64,000 bases of DNA from Gracilaria vermiculophylla (taxonomy: Eukaryota > Rhodophyta > Florideophyceae > Gracilariales > Gracilariaceae), in NCBI GenBank assembly GCA_019155205.2, contig JAHNZQ020003146.1:178668-242667 (forward strand). Reading direction: 5' to 3'. The notes beneath the pieces were generated by a model that saw only the letters and a program-made list of their open reading frames with translations, did no database searches and had not been told where the DNA came from. A program made the position numbers and the translations under genes. Below, piece by piece: positions 33,769 through 46,240 of the stretch (positions are counted from its first letter, which is position 1; every line of letters starts with the position of its first letter).

Positions 33769-34129
33769 CGAGGGAAGGGGTTAAACAACCCGTCCACCAT
33801 ATTGAAGGGAGTTTATGTCCACTGTAACTTGGGTTCCTGCTGAAATCCAGATTTAAAAAGCTACTCGGTGCTTTATCGATTCCTGCAAGGCGGGAAAAGG
33901 ATTCTGCGCAGCAGAGAGGGGTACACGTCTCCGGAAGGCGCTTTTCATGAGACGACGAACATTTGGAACTTCGAATTCATCTTCTTATTCTACAACCCTT
34001 CGGCGGGGCCAGATGGCATCGATGAATCGGTCGCAATCGTCGCACACAAGTATCATTGGAGCTGCCAAAGACTGGCCAACAACAAAGTTAAGCTTCACGA
34101 TGAGACTTACCAGACGCACGACTACGTCG

Positions 34130-34484
34130 ACGATTTCCACCGTTTCCAACCGCTTATTGTGCGCATCAACGATGTAGAGCGTTGTTAAATAACCTATTCA
34201 AAACCGCAATCGTGGGAGCAGTGCAGAGTTTACGACAAAGATGGTCCTGCATCGGTATCTAGCACCATGAGATACCGTACAATGAACTGAAAGCTTCGGC
34301 CTAGGTCGGTATAGATCTTATACTTACGCGCGGGCATTACCAGGACTCTGTACAGGAACCTGTGATGTCTTACCCGTGTCAAGGTTCGACGAAGAACAGC
34401 GCAGTGCTCCGCGTTGGCGTCTCCGGCGTCCTTCCTGGTCAGTATTTTCACCGGGGAGCAAAAGTGGATCCCCTCGGGCGTCAA
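34130..34484 (-). pseudogene. Retropepsin remnant of chromovirus 2
   Basis: A short frame ending in FIVRYLMVLDTDAGPSLS; the LDTxAGPSL pattern is the retroelement aspartic protease loop with Gly replaced by Asp. It lies between the gag knuckle and reverse transcriptase. Confidence 0.6.
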
Positions 34485-36504
34485 ACACCTCGACGTTTTG
34501 GTGGCCTCTCTCGAAGAGGAGATTCCTGCGGTTGATGTACCTGTTTCAGAATGTCCTTAGCGGGTCGCTTAGATGTCTTTGTAACGAGGGATTGGCCATT
34601 TTGGCCACGGTATCCCGCCAAAGCGGAGTATGTTTCGGCTCCTTTCCATGGGAGCCATACTGGTGTCACAGGCGCATGCCGTCTGGACGGATTTAGTGGG
34701 ACTGCTTTGAAGTCCGTCTTGGCACGAAGATATGACGCAACGGGGACCGATGCCTTTTCGTTAAGAGTGAGGGCCTTGTAGTTGGCTTCGATCGAAAGTA
34801 TCTCCTGGATTGAGAGGAGACACTGCGGGGAGGTGTGACTGTGTGCATAGCACAGATGGCAGATCACTCCTACCACATGACTCAGGACAGCATCCCGAGT
34901 ATCGGGGACTTGTCCCGGCGTGCCTGTGTTTGACCATCCTCGACGTTGGTTATCGACCTATACGTTTGGAAACGGAATGCGTGGAGCCGAAACTCGTCCG
35001 TTACCAGCGTAAGTTGCTCCATTATCTCGCGTGGCCTCGTACGTCCCCTCCGCCGTAGACTGGAGCTCTGAAGGAAGGACCGACAAGGCATTGCCTTGAA
35101 CGAAGTGAACGGTGTTATACCTCGGTTGGGGCTGCTCCTAATTCATGAGAGAAGGGGATGTAGGCTCGTTCTCCTTGACCAATGCCTTGGCGGATCTTGA
35201 CCTCCGATGAGGGTGGCTAGCACGAAACGCATCACCTTCGGCTCCTGCAAACTGCACTGATTCCAGGTAAATGTGCCTCGGCCTATCTTCTGCATATCGG
35301 GCCCCCAAGGATTGGTTCGCAGGGATCAACCCGTCGATGAACATGTTACTCGGCTCAGTAGTGAGATACACATTATCACAACGATGGAAAGCCTTGTTAA
35401 GACGTACCAAATAGTCGGTTTCCGTCTCTACGTCCTTTGGTGGGTGTCCCGGAGAGCGAGGATGGTGGACAGAATCGCGTGGTTGGAGGCATAGACAGGC
35501 AGCAGGTACTGCACTGATACCGGCAAGCAACGTATCCCTCTCTTGGAGGTTCGGTTTGACCCTCTGCGAGAGTTGTATTGGCATCCAGAACCCCCCCCTC
35601 CCCTCCCCGTAAGAAATACGACAGAGTAGCGTAGGCGTGGCCCTCATTTATCCCGAGAATATTAGCTTCGGCGAGAAATGGCTCCAAAACCTCCAAAACC
35701 ATTATGGGTCTTCTGGAGAAGATGTCTGGCTACGCAATATGAGTAGCTTTCTCTTGATGCAGTCCCGCGCTCTTACGGTGCCAAGAGGCATTATTTTCAT
35801 CGAGGAATCTTTCAGCCGGTAGTACCTGTAGGAAAATAATTCTAATGCATTGGGATTGTCTGTTTCAATTCTTTGGGACCAAAGTGCCTCCTGCCTTTTG
35901 AGCGTGCCCAATTAGCCGGGGCATCAGTCGACGACCACCTGGAGTGAGATGGCCGCCCCTTCTGGTCCTCAGCATCAGACGTAAAGCATTCAGAACCTTC
36001 CAAATCACTTGGTGAAGAATTCGAAGAATTAGACATGTTATCATACCGAGCATGCTTGTACCTTTTGGACTTCCGCCTACAGTAGTCCTTCAGCATATCT
36101 TTTTGATTATCTCGTAGAGAGACTGCAGCTAGCCCGGCCAGGATGGACTGGTACGTCAGGAATGCATTTTCTAACGTCTTGAAACGGGATCGAACACGGT
36201 TGAACCGGGTCTCAAGTCCTTCTGCAAAGGCAACCGGTCCACATAAACATTCCAGTATTATTCTGAAATCTGAACTCAGAAGACGCAAGTCCTCGACCAC
36301 CTGCCTTGCGGGGTTAGCCTCAACAACCCCCCGTAGGGTGGCCAACTCCCTGGAAAGGGTTCCATGGACATCTCGCAAAGCGTGAATCTGCACTAATAAG
36401 TACTCGACCTGAAAAACCCCAACAGTTCCATGTGGTATTTGGGCATTCACTTCGGCGGAAATCACTGTAGGCGGTCCAACACCGGATTTCAGACTATCCA
36501 GCAC
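34481..36504 (-). pseudogene. gag of chromovirus 2 with CCHC zinc knuckle
   Basis: Three consecutive frames form Gag. 36504-35842 (220 codons) has helical segments, then a basic patch (CRRKSKRYKHARY) followed by a Ser-rich acidic stretch. 35647-35138 (169 codons) is a middle part with DYLVRLNKAFHRCDN. 34876-34481 contains a perfect nucleocapsid knuckle CHLCYAHSHTSPQC (C-x2-C-x4-H-x4-C, 34861-34820). Stops and shifts separate them. The first segment resembles the gag of chromovirus 1 in layout. Confidence 0.75.
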
Positions 36505-36712
36505 AGCTACTGAGAGATCTCAGTTCTCGGGATCATGGCCCAATGATTTAGGAACCTTTGCGGCTAGAATCGATCCAGACCGTGTCGAGATCTGTGAAGG
36601 CAACCAGGTGGCTGGTTGATCACTACCTTAGTTGTAGCGACTGCGAGTGATTACAGGCTCTGACCTGGACGGTTTTTTGGTTTTTTTGAAACCATAGAAC
36701 TGCAAAAACCAT

Positions 36713-37456
36713 TGTGAAATTTTGGAGTCCACTCCTTAGAGAAGAGACACACGTTCAAGTGATCCTTCTGATTCGGGAGATCACTCGAAGCGCAATGGCC
36801 CGCAAGTGGTAAGAACACACGAAGACGTCCCAATCGTCCTCTATAGAGGTAGTTCATCGGTAGAGGGCTCTCGAGAGAACAACACGACAATATCGGGTGT
36901 AAGACAGAGATCGCCCAGGAGCACTTGGCGAGATAGGTATAAGAAGGATTCACACTAGACAGGTGTATGGGTGTGCGATGCCTCCTCGGAGGAAAAGATT
37001 AGAAGCAAAGTGGGAGTGCGGGTCGCGCGATCCACAGGGTGGAGGACATAGCACCAATGTGGAAAAAAGGGGAGGTAGCCGTTAGGCGAAGAACGGCGAG
37101 CGGTAAATATAAGTACAAAAGAAGCAAGCACAGTGACACTGGTAATATACCCAAGCATGGGCGCTCTCAGCGAACAAGGCGGATGAGCAACCGCACATTA
37201 CAGGATATTCCTCGCAAGAGGCAAATACCAACGTAGGTGGAAGGCTCAGAGCCGGAACTTTGGTTACCGTTTACTGAGGGTGGCGGCGGGGATGCCGGCG
37301 CCCTTAAGTACTGTGGTGTTAATTAATTATATATATAAATTCTAATTAAATATATAAGTAAATAAATACACGGAGGGAACTAGTCATAATAATTCTCTCC
37401 TGCTCCGTTCACAGTACGAGCCCATATTCGGGAATATTCCGAGAAACGGGCGTGCC
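36713..37456 (-). repeat. 5' LTR of chromovirus 2 and primer-binding site
   Basis: The right-hand copy of the chromovirus 2 terminal repeat. In element orientation it ends CACA at 36713, and one base later tggtttttgcagttc (36711 leftward) starts with TGG like a primer-binding site. AT-rich TATA-like sequence occurs at about 37320-37365. The outermost bases (37455-37456) are CC instead of CA, probably a mutation. Confidence 0.8.
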
Positions 37457-37480
37457 CTTCACTTTGCGGAGCGCAAATAC

Positions 37481-38095
37481 GTGAAGAAGCATGACAAATC
37501 TCTTAAATCGATACACAAAGACGTCGCAAAAATTCCAAGCAGAACACGACAAGCCGCGTGTGATTTGTACAACCGGAAGACGTATATGCGGTCTATTGAA
37601 TCTAGCGAGGTTTATTACGTCCTTTGCAGCACATTGCAACATGAGTGTAGGCGCAAAACGTCCTTGAGGAAGCAGGGGCCTTTCCGGGCTGTTAAATTTA
37701 TAAATGAATACGTATTCCTGGTTCTTGGTCACTCGCCTCCTCGAGTGCAAACAGAAGGACGGTCATGGAAGAAGGATATCGTTTTTTTAAAACAGATTCT
37801 TTTCAATTACAGAAAAAATCCTCAAAATATCTTGTGTACTAGTCAAGCCAGCTATTCGTTGTCAAGAACGTCCTTGACATTCGCCACGATCGGAGCACAA
37901 TCGATATGTAAGTCAGGTGGCACGGTTTTGATTCTCCTGAAACCGACTGGGGAGCTTACAAATTGCTTAAAGAATACCTCCCTGACCTATTACGAGAAGA
38001 CTTGTCGGAAGTCTTCAAGACCGGCACAAAACATGAAAACAATTTGGCTTTTTGTTTATTACCTGTGGACTGCACGTTTAGGTTATGCCTCTTTA
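37481..38095 (+). pseudogene. Third chromovirus: integrase C-terminus and chromodomain
   Basis: The 208-codon frame contains an integrase C-terminal module: TRQAACDLYNRKTYM, then SLRKQGPFRAVKFINEYVFL, the DLYNRK...GPF...V pattern of Ty3/gypsy integrases. In another frame from 37870 follows VLDIRHDRSTIDM, a stop, VRWHGFDSPETDW and LPDLLREDL, a chromodomain-like strand-turn-helix. The sequence starts right at the outer edge of chromovirus 2, so the upstream part of this element was displaced or deleted by that insertion. Confidence 0.65.
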
Positions 38096-38518
38096 AGGGG
38101 GTGTTGAGACATATTTAATGCTCTTTGATAGCCCCACAAATGGATGTGCGCATGCGTCTGGTCTCACGTAAGTAGGACTACCAAGTACGTATGGATTGCT
38201 TGGATGCACCTCACGAGACCTTGCAAGCCGTAATATTGCCCCGCAATCCCGTTTACGAGATACGCGTAGAATTGTCTAAGCTTAGTTTAATTTCATTACT
38301 TTTTGAAGATCGCATTGCCTGGGTACATTCTATAAAAGAAACCCCGGGTAAGTCACCAACAAGCACTGCAGAACAGCGGAAGCAAGGGGTGTGCCCGTTT
38401 TCTCGTTACAGCTTGAGCGCTTTATCCCGCTCTCAGAGTTTGCCATCGCTGCACACTCTCATATGCGTAGACCTCAAAATTCATCATCTATTGCATATTC
38501 AGTGCTCGGGAGCCAACA
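38095..38518 (+). repeat. Polypurine tract and putative 3' LTR of the third chromovirus
   Basis: Immediately after the chromodomain fragment comes aaggggg (38095-38101) and then tgttgagacata, the usual junction of a polypurine tract with an LTR start. The putative LTR runs to gccaaca (38518), has a TATA-like tctataaaag at about 38328, and is about 417 bp. No second copy lies in the window, so the right boundary is a best guess. Confidence 0.55.
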
Positions 38519-38819
38519 TACATAGTGTATAGTCAATTTTAAAGTTCTAAAGAAGAAGTCGGGGGTGCGTGAAATATACAGAATGAAAGCAGGTATACAG
38601 ATGAAGAACAATGAAACTGATTGGAAAATAAACTCGAGCAACATGGGTGATGTTATTATCAATTTCATTTAGATTTTTGCCGCTATTACTATGTCACGTT
38701 CACTGCATATGCCGTAGTCTAATCTAAAAGAATTGTATTGCTGACTTTGCCAACTGCAACTGGGAGAGAAATAATTTGAGATGAACAACGCAGATCCGTA
38801 GGAGAATTCATATTCAGGG

Positions 38820-39270
38820 TTTTGGATGGCATGGATGGCAACCGTCTTTAGGAGGGCATTGAGCTATGCAGCAAAATATGGAAAAACAACTGTCACATAT
38901 AACGATGTAAATATGGACTCGGCAGGGTTTCTAAAAGCTCTCAATAACTTGATGCTACGTTTTGGATATTATATATACAGAGATAATTTTGGCCTTTAGC
39001 AAAATAATTTATGGATACAGAAATATAAAATTTGTAAATAGTGGCTACAAGATGCAAAAACAAAGCTAAGGGAGTAGACAGCGCACTAAACGCACTTGAA
39101 CCCCATTGAAAATGTATGGGAATTATTATCAAGGATGCGTACTGGCCATGGAAGGCAGTTAAACCCAGTTTTTGATTTGAAATTTGTCATTGCGAGTTTC
39201 TGGGATAATAGTTCAATTTCGACAAGTAATTGCTACGTTAACTCAATGTCAAAACTATGAAAGAACACCT
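38820..39270 (+). pseudogene. Tc1/mariner transposase fragment
   Basis: The plus strand reads TYNDVNMDSAGFLKALNNLM, then after stops HLNPIENVWELLSRMRTGHG and FVIASFWDNS (39084-39210). The LNPIENVW motif carries the third acidic residue of the DD34E/D core in Tc1/mariner transposases. It belongs to a different subfamily from the elements at 41337 and 50427. No terminal repeats were recognised. Confidence 0.7.
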
Positions 39271-39529
39271 CTAACGGTTTCAGGTGGGAAGGCGCAAAAA
39301 GAAAAACGTTGCATTAACGTGGTATAGTACCACTACTCAGTGTAAATTTGATCGTTTTCCTGTTTGCCTTTGAACCTTAACTCCCCAGCAGTCCGGGATG
39401 AGCGGGTTCTATGCGCCTTATAAATAGAGAGACATGTACTGTTAGGAGATGAACTTGACGGACTCACGCTCATTTCCATCTCTTCTTTATGAGATGAAGA
39501 TTTCGTCTAGTGCGGGTCACGCCCTGGAC

Positions 39530-40537
39530 GAGCGCCCAATGTTGAACGCTATTGTAGGCGAGCTGCAGAGCGGCTCTATCACGGCTATTTCTCCAACGTT
39601 CCCGTAAACAATGCCCATGCCTTTAAAAGAAGATTTCGATAGTCTCTAAACTTATATACGGGTATTCAAATATCCTTGTTGCACGATGACATCTTTTTCC
39701 ATTTACTCAAAGATGCAACAGAACAAATGGGGCTCTTTTCGGACCAGAGGCTAACAGCCGCTTTACGCATGCTTGCATGTGGAATAAGAGCTGATTCAAT
39801 TGATGAGTATCTACAACTGGGAGCATCCACTACTCCCCAGTGTCTTGAAGATTTCTGCCGAGGTGAGATTCGAGCGTTTGCGACGGACTACATTCGAAAT
39901 ACAACTGAACAGGAACTCAAAGCTATACTACTTCGAAACGAAGCACGTGGATGCCTTGGGCTGCTAGAATCCATCGATTGCTGTAAGCGTCTTTAGGGGA
40001 ACTGTCCCACCGCTTGGCAAGGTCAGTTTATGGGAAAGGAGGGAGTGCCGGCAATTACACTGGAGGTGATCGTGGATGACGAGATGTGGATGGGGCACAT
40101 GTTCTTAGGAATTCCGGGAGGCGCAAACGACCTAAACGTCCTATGGAACTCCGACCTTCTGGAAGAAATAGCTGGGGGACGGTACACGATGCCTTTGAAG
40201 TACAGAATAGCAAGACAGGAACAAAATATAGCATACTGGATTGCCGATGGCATTCATCCTAGATATCATAGCTTTGTTCTTCCGGAGTCATACCCTGCTA
40301 ATTCTAGAAGCGCATATCTCATCAGTTCAAGAGAATATTCGAAAGGATTTTGAACGTTCATTTAGACGCCTCTATAACACATGGTATATACCCGGGCGAA
40401 CCAGTCGCTTCTGGGGTAAAAGAAAGATGGGAAGGGTTGTTAAATATTGTGTTATACTGCACAATATGTCGATTAACATAGATTGGGAGATGCAGAATGC
40501 CGGCATGCACAATCTCACACAAATGTCTGACTCTTAA
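39530..40537 (+). pseudogene. PIF/Harbinger-type transposase (DDE_Tnp_4-like), broken
   Basis: Three frames in succession give one protein. It starts near 39535 (VERYCRRAAERLYHGYF) and, after a shift, 39676-39996 reads LTAALRMLACGIRADSIDEY and LLESIDC with the first catalytic Asp. An in-frame TAG at 39994 follows; then 40030-40353 reads MFLGIPGGANDLNVLWNSDL with the second Asp and AYWIADGIHPRYHSFV. A second shift leads to 40241-40537 with SSVQENIRKDFERSFRRLY, which carries the final Glu, and VVKYCVILHNM. This order is that of plant/oomycete-type Harbinger transposases. Two shifts and one stop make it inactive. Confidence 0.85.
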
Positions 40538-40539
40538 TT

Positions 40540-41336
40540 GGATTAGGGAGATAAAATCGACCCAATGTAGGTACGGAAGTGAGCTACAGCTAGTACAGCC
40601 GTTACCCCTGGGTCAATAGCGGGATTGTGCAAGACAAAAATCTTTATGGCAGATGTACAAGCCCACTTTGAAATAAAGCGACTACTAGTTGAGCATTTAT
40701 GGAGCGCTCGCTGTGCCCCCGCGTCCCAGTTTGTCTGAACCGCGGAACGAGATGCGGTCGTGGGTCCCATTGTTATCTATGAAATCGGAGGGGACTATCG
40801 ACGTCTGCGTCGAATGCTCCAGACGTTTCTTTGTAGTAGACTGGGCGTGAACAGCAGTATCTCGCAGTGTTTGGTGGTTGCGGTAGCTCGCTCTTGTTAC
40901 TTGTCTAATACTTTTTTGGTACCCTGGGCTTCACATGTACAATACGCTCTTTCCCAGCTTCCGTTTTTACTCTTCTTTTCCGTTTTTACTCTTCTTTGTC
41001 CCACAGGACGTGATTGGAGACTCTTCTAAAGAACGAAACATCGTTCAGACTCTTCAATGCCATTGATCACCTCAACAGAACTAGAACACCTCTCCTGAAG
41101 TTGGTGGCTTAGCTTGTCATCATCCATTTCGATTGCGTGAAAGGAATTAAATCTTGGATGTTTCTTCGGAACATTCCAAGCTGCCATAAACGTGAAGTAC
41201 TTGCTACAAGCTTCGGCTGTGTTGCATATATCTATGCCGTTATATAAACCAGTAATGAGCCGCATAATAACCTTGGGGTTTGTGTCAGTTGACTGAAATC
41301 GGACAAGACAGCCATACCAACCCGAGAATGACGAAA
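40540..41336. other. Intergenic among transposon relics
   Basis: No gene or terminal repeat recognised. The 143-codon frame 41457-41026 (-) overlaps the left end of the mariner copy and has no known domain. Confidence 0.4.
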
Positions 41337-42617
41337 AGACTGTTTCAGAAACATACGACATGGTGTGAAATCTCATAAAAACTACTAAATGTATACTGTA
41401 CGCCTGCAAAAATAGGTTTCTTGAAATACTAAAGTCAAATAACCGTTTCAAAAACATATGATAATCAATAACAAAGCTTTACTGCGCAACGCTCCATAGT
41501 TAAGATTGCATCCTTTTTGCTGCATAATGCAAATGCAACCTTTCGGCATCGAAGGAATGTATTCTTCCTCGGTTGAAACTGTTTTAGATTTCTAGCAATT
41601 TGTAGTACAGTTTATGAGTTCAAACATTGTCTGAAATTGCCTTACATGCGCATAAATCATTCCCGCCAGTAGTCTCTAAACGTTCTCGATTGGGTTTAAA
41701 TCTGATGAGCGCGCCGGCCACTCTAAAACAGATACCTCTGACTCCTGTAGCCAAAGTTAGTTTATTTAAGACGCAGTGTGTACATGCGCATCATCCTGTT
41801 CAAAAATGAAATTTTCTCCATCGAAACATAGACCAAAAAGTAGCAAAATAATCGTACAGAACTTCTTGATGCTTTTGGGAATCACGGTTATTTCAATAAA
41901 TGCAATTTCTGTGAGACGTTTTTTAGGAATGCCCGTCCAGACTATTACAGAGCCTCCTTTTGACTGCCTGGTATAAATTTCATGTCCTTCTTTACGAAGA
42001 TCATGCCAAAAAATTTAAAGCAATATGGACCGACCAAAGTGAACTACTTTTCGTCATTAATAATAACATTTTCCGACTTTTTTATTTCCATTAGGCTTTT
42101 CCAGCACACCAGTCACGTCTCTATTGCTTGTGATGTTCTTCAAAACAGAATGTGTTTTTCATTTTTTTGTACGTTAGTATATTTGTGTTGTTTATCTGCC
42201 ATTATATAGTTGATTTGAAAACGTTTAGATTTAGAGTTATTCCAATTGTCTTACGGGAAACGTTTCCTTTGCATAAATCTCTTTTATTTCCTCTTCTTTC
42301 TGCTGGGATGAGCTTCTAAAGGCGTCCGGAGATCCTTTTAACCCATAAGGAGTCGGATGTTTGAGAAAAGTTGCAATTGTGACTCTTTAACGCTTTAACG
42401 TTTAGGCGATATAACTGTGGGAGTGCTTCGCGGCATTTAGCATTATGCATTGAATCTGTTCTTGCTGGGAAAGTGGAGGACCTCTAGCAATTTTTACTAG
42501 AAAGAAAACGGTGTAAGTGTTTTTTTGAAACGATTTTGCATAGACTATGTGCAAAATTAAGCATACTAAACAGTGTTCCCGCACTTGTTAGGGGTAATAT
42601 GTTTTTGGACCGCACTG
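41337..42617 (-). mobile_element. Tc1/mariner element, copy 1 (decayed)
   Basis: Collinear with 50427-51706 over its whole length. The left end has actgtttcagaaacatac (41340) and the right end gtttttggaccgcactg followed by TA (42618-42619). The minus strand carries the same transposase start (KIARGPPLSQQEQIQ, about 42498) but soon breaks. The 41640-41800 stretch corresponds to the ARSPDLNP region of the other copy. More decayed than copy 2. Confidence 0.8.
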
Positions 42618-44520
42618 TATATGCCGTGCGCACGAGTTTAACTCATGCCTTCAGAGATTCAGCAGAGCAACATTTGCGAGATCGGTTTGAAAACCTCATT
42701 ATATTTATCGTTTACAGCGTTAGAGAAGGTGTCCTTTTTCTGTTCAGATCTCTTTATCGATTTTTCGAAGCAATAAACCTGGCCGCAAACACAAAACTTT
42801 GGACACTAACAGGCTATTGATATTGCTAGTTTTCATCAGCCTTTTTTTTTAACATCGCCAGTTTAGGCAAACTCGCAAACCACCTCCAAACCGGATGTCT
42901 TGTGAGTTTAATGGCTCGTTCTGGCACTCAAGCTTCAGCTGAACGCTGATGGCCACCTTCAGCCAGCACATCACGTGTTTTCTGGCCCTTTCGTTCCATT
43001 CGATCACTCTCTCATTTGCCGCTAGTTTTGCTCTGCAGCTACCTCGCACCGAGCCCGATCTAATCTCACTCGCATCTAATCTCCTTCCTTACTCTACCAC
43101 AATCTCAGCACAGTCGTTCGACGATCTTTACCCCTGTTTCTCTTCTCTTACGTCTCGTTTCCCCTGTCGCTTTCTAACTTTTATTCCCTAGCGTTGCACT
43201 CCCCTCCATAGTAAGCACTAGCACATTCTGGTCACTTTTTGTTTCTGGGCCTGAAATTTTGGGTGTCGCCTCAAAAGTACACCAAATACAATCAATATCA
43301 TTGTATGCACGTCCTAAATTAACGAAAAGTAACTTCAAGCCCTCTATATAGCAGAAAGATGCTTGTGGTTGTGTGGCACACCTCGATGGCCGGGGCTACG
43401 TCAATGACGACGCGTAGAACAACACGAACACGCGGCTTGAATGCAAACTGCCCGATGGAGAGGTTGTAACTGTTGCGGACCGAGACATGAACAATAGAAG
43501 CGACGCAGAGTATGCCACAAGAAAATGTATTCAGTAAGCAGCTGTAGTGTGGCAGAATGAATGTAGAGATAGAGCCGACAAAGTTTTTCTTTTCTGTGTA
43601 TTTCTAGAAGATAGATACCGACCGCCCGTGACTGATTGCATCTAAATATTAATAGTACGACGTGCATGGAGGCGAAAACGAATGTGAGCGGCTAAGCGTG
43701 GAGCGTGAAACGTTTTCAGGGTGTCCCGGTGCGCGGTGGAGCAGCGTGTGCCTTTGAGAACAAACACGCCAAAGCTTCGGTCCGGTGAGTTTGGCGATGG
43801 CGAAACGGGGAAGTGGAACACCTGCGGCGCAGCAACCCTCATGTGAACTGTAGCAAGAAAAGGCGATAGCAAAAATGACGAGAGTGAGTTTTGATTTGCG
43901 GCCAGAAAGAAGAGGATTTTTTTGCGAGAATCGCATTATTGATTTACGGTCAAGTCTAAAGAATGAAAGTTTTGGTTGCGGCTTCGTTTTTGGAGAGTCT
44001 AAAATTTGACCCTCTGATTTTCGGCTTTGTTGCAGCGCGGAGCAGATGTTCCGATGGCATTGGAATTGTGCTCGATTTAAAGATAGGCGTGGTCATTCTG
44101 CTGCATTTGAGACGCACTAGTGTAGAAAAGGGTCTTTGGAGATGGGTGAGTGGTTTTCAATTCCGTTTTTGAAAGAAAGTGGGATTGGAAGTGGCCCGTT
44201 TTCAGTGCGGACATAATTGCACTGCTGTTTCGGTGCAGTCCTGGCCGGATACTGCACCAACAGGCGAGTGCCATGTGGTAAGTATTTTGCTCATTGGAGG
44301 TAAATTTCTGAGGCAAAATTCTTCCGAATTGTACCCTCTTTTTGGGCTGGTATAAAAATTTGCCTCTCAAGTTTTACCGGTGAGAGACGTCGGCGGGAGC
44401 AAAAAAAAAAGCTAAATTGATGCTTTAATCCATTCGGTGGAGACATCCTAAGGTATTAAAGTGGGAGCTTCCTGAGATCATAAAATGTGCCCGTCACAAT
44501 TTTTGTGAACAATCACAAAT
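42618..44520. other. Intergenic, nothing recognised
   Basis: Pyrimidine-rich on the plus strand around 42950-43200, then mixed. Short frames on both strands (such as 42949-43191, 43649-43936 and 43963-44172) have no recognisable motifs. No repeat shared with the rest of the window was noticed. Confidence 0.4.
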
Positions 44521-44524
44521 AGAC

Positions 44525-45690
44525 GTGCACAAATTCGCGTTTGCACCTGAAAAGATTGAGTACATGCTGTTCCCCTCCTACCACAAGTCGGCCCTTTGCA
44601 GTAAAATCCATGCTCGCTCATGCAACGGATCCTCATTACCAAGGTTCACCGGTCCACGAACTCCTAACTCAAGACTCAGTTTCATGACCGCCAGTTATTT
44701 GTTTATCCTGCTTCTGCTAAGTTGTAAGCGCAGTAAACTCCTCCAAAATGACCCTCTACTTCACAGGCTGAGCTTCATTGCGCATCAAAGACGGGACCGA
44801 CGAATACCAAGAATCGCATTACAGAATCCGAGTATGTCTGCGTTTACGATTATGTAAGGATCAGGTTCAGATGAAGCACTTATAACTCTGACTGGATTCG
44901 ATCACTTCGGATTGCATTACATATTGCTCAAGTTTTCACCGATGTATATTTCCTACTTGCCGTACTCAAAACATGGATACCTGCAGAAGCTACCTCTTTG
45001 CCCCGTTCGGCGAGGTAGACCGCGTTCGATGACTGCTTTGCACTGTTTCGGGCTTGTCTTGGCGTGGGGTTGGTGCCGTGGATCAGAGATGGTGCTTTGT
45101 ATGCTCTTTGGTATAACGTCTTCTGTTTGCTCAATATTCCTTCGCTTTGGTCGACGACTTTTGCTACGTAATCTCTCGCAGGACGACAAGGAAAAGATTC
45201 GAATACCTTCATCTGCAGATGTTGTGGAGTTTTAAACTGCTATCAGTGCAAAGTACTCCTTGCCAAAAACTTGTATTGCTTTGCTGATGGGCTCAAATTG
45301 CACTTAAAACAGTTGGGAGATGCTGTGATACAAAATATGTTCTATAACGGGTGAACACATGACCACTACACTGGAAACATATTTGTATTCGCCCCTAATG
45401 GAACAATTATCGCATCTGCGCTTAACGCTCCGGGGTCAATTCATGACTCCGTCATTGCAGAATGCGGAAAGATTTACGAGAAGTTGGAACTAGTCTTTAG
45501 GAGCTCCGGTGGTACGTGCGTTGTGGACTCTGCGTTTTCGAAGGGACAGTATGACATTTTATTAAAGCGTTCACAGGATCCAGTAGGTAGTTCGAATGGG
45601 AATTTGGAACATGACGCTATGTTCAGACCGGTGACTTCAGCACGTCCGAGCATTTTGCTGCATCATTTGAAGACGAAGGAGCCCCAGTAA
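44525..45690 (+). pseudogene. Second Harbinger-like (DDE) transposase, broken
   Basis: The plus strand first reads RRGRPRSMTALHCFGLVLAW and RGSEMVLCMLFGIT with FLRFGRRLLLRNL and KIRIPSSADVVEF (44912-45235), the helix-turn-helix-like N-terminal part. Another frame then gives FADGLKLHLKQLGDA (first Asp), FYNG-stop-THDHYTGNIFVFAPNGTI, LNAPGSIHDSVIAECGKIYE (second Asp) and GGTCVVDSAFSKGQYDILLK (45250-45590). This resembles the DDE superfamily transposases with a THDHY/NAPGSxHDS signature that are abundant in oomycetes and algae. Two shifts and stops; dead. The neighbouring minus-strand Myb-like frame is probably its partner gene. Confidence 0.78.
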
Positions 45691-46193
45691 GTCACCCTCG
45701 GCACCTTCCAGCGAGGCTCGAGCATTCTTTCTACGGAAAAACGGTCGGGGGGAGGGTGTGCGATAGACCCCACCGGACTGAGCCTCTGTGGCAATGTTCT
45801 CACCTGCGTCCTCTTCAGATTTCTCGTCGCCAGCGTTACTCTCAATTCTAACCAGATCCTCAACATTTTCTCCAACGCCGATAACGGCCCGTTCAGTCAT
45901 TCGCTGTCTGATTGACGTCGAGCTACGAACATCTGGCGGGCAGAGAGGTTCCCCAGTAGGAATCTTCTTCCTATGTAGGCTTGCGAAGTTTCGCTTCAGA
46001 GCGTCTACGTCTCTACAATTCTCAAGGTAATGCTGCTCGTGAAGCCGCACTACATGTGCCCACTCGTCACCTCTGGCAGGCAGATTATCCTCAAGGATAT
46101 CAAGAAAGTTGTCAATCTATGCCTGAGAATATCCCCCGACGCGTCCCACGTGCTTCTTACGAGAGGGGCCTTTCACTCCCTTTTTTTGTATAG
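45637..46193 (-). pseudogene. Myb/SANT-like partner protein of the Harbinger-type element, C-terminal part
   Basis: The frame 46050-45637 (137 codons), extended upstream past one stop to 46193, reads IDNFLDILEDNLPARGDEW, LENCRDVDALKRNFASLHRK and KIPTGEPLCPPDVR. This is the trihelix/Myb-SANT-like DNA-binding module found as second gene in Harbinger-type transposons, with a D/E-rich C-terminus. It is convergent with and overlaps the end of the transposase remnant by about 50 bp. The N-terminal exon part seems to lie at 49092-49262, beyond the piggyBac-like insertion. Confidence 0.62.
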
Positions 46194-46240
46194 ACGTGCA
46201 TAATAGTGGTCTCTGTTCCCTCTTAGTGTCTATCCGACCG

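Larger units (their letters stand above)
26274..37456 (-). mobile_element. Chromovirus 2: Ty3/gypsy LTR retrotransposon, degenerate, minus strand
   Basis: An 11-kb element in reverse orientation, bounded by long direct repeats (about 36713-37456 as 5' LTR and 26274-27143 as 3' LTR). Reading leftward: LTR, primer-binding site starting TGG (36711), gag with CCHC knuckle, protease, reverse transcriptase with YLDD, RNase H, integrase with HHCC and DDE parts, GPY-like module, chromodomain, then a reading frame on the opposite strand and the 3' LTR. Many stops and shifts. It has been entered by a TRIM element at 27437-27745. No matching target duplication was found at the outer ends. Confidence 0.88.

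Noticed and set aside
26274..37456. An infectious retrovirus with env
   Set aside because: The extra frames are antisense, lack signal peptide and membrane segments, and the pol has a chromodomain; these are Ty3/gypsy retrotransposons.
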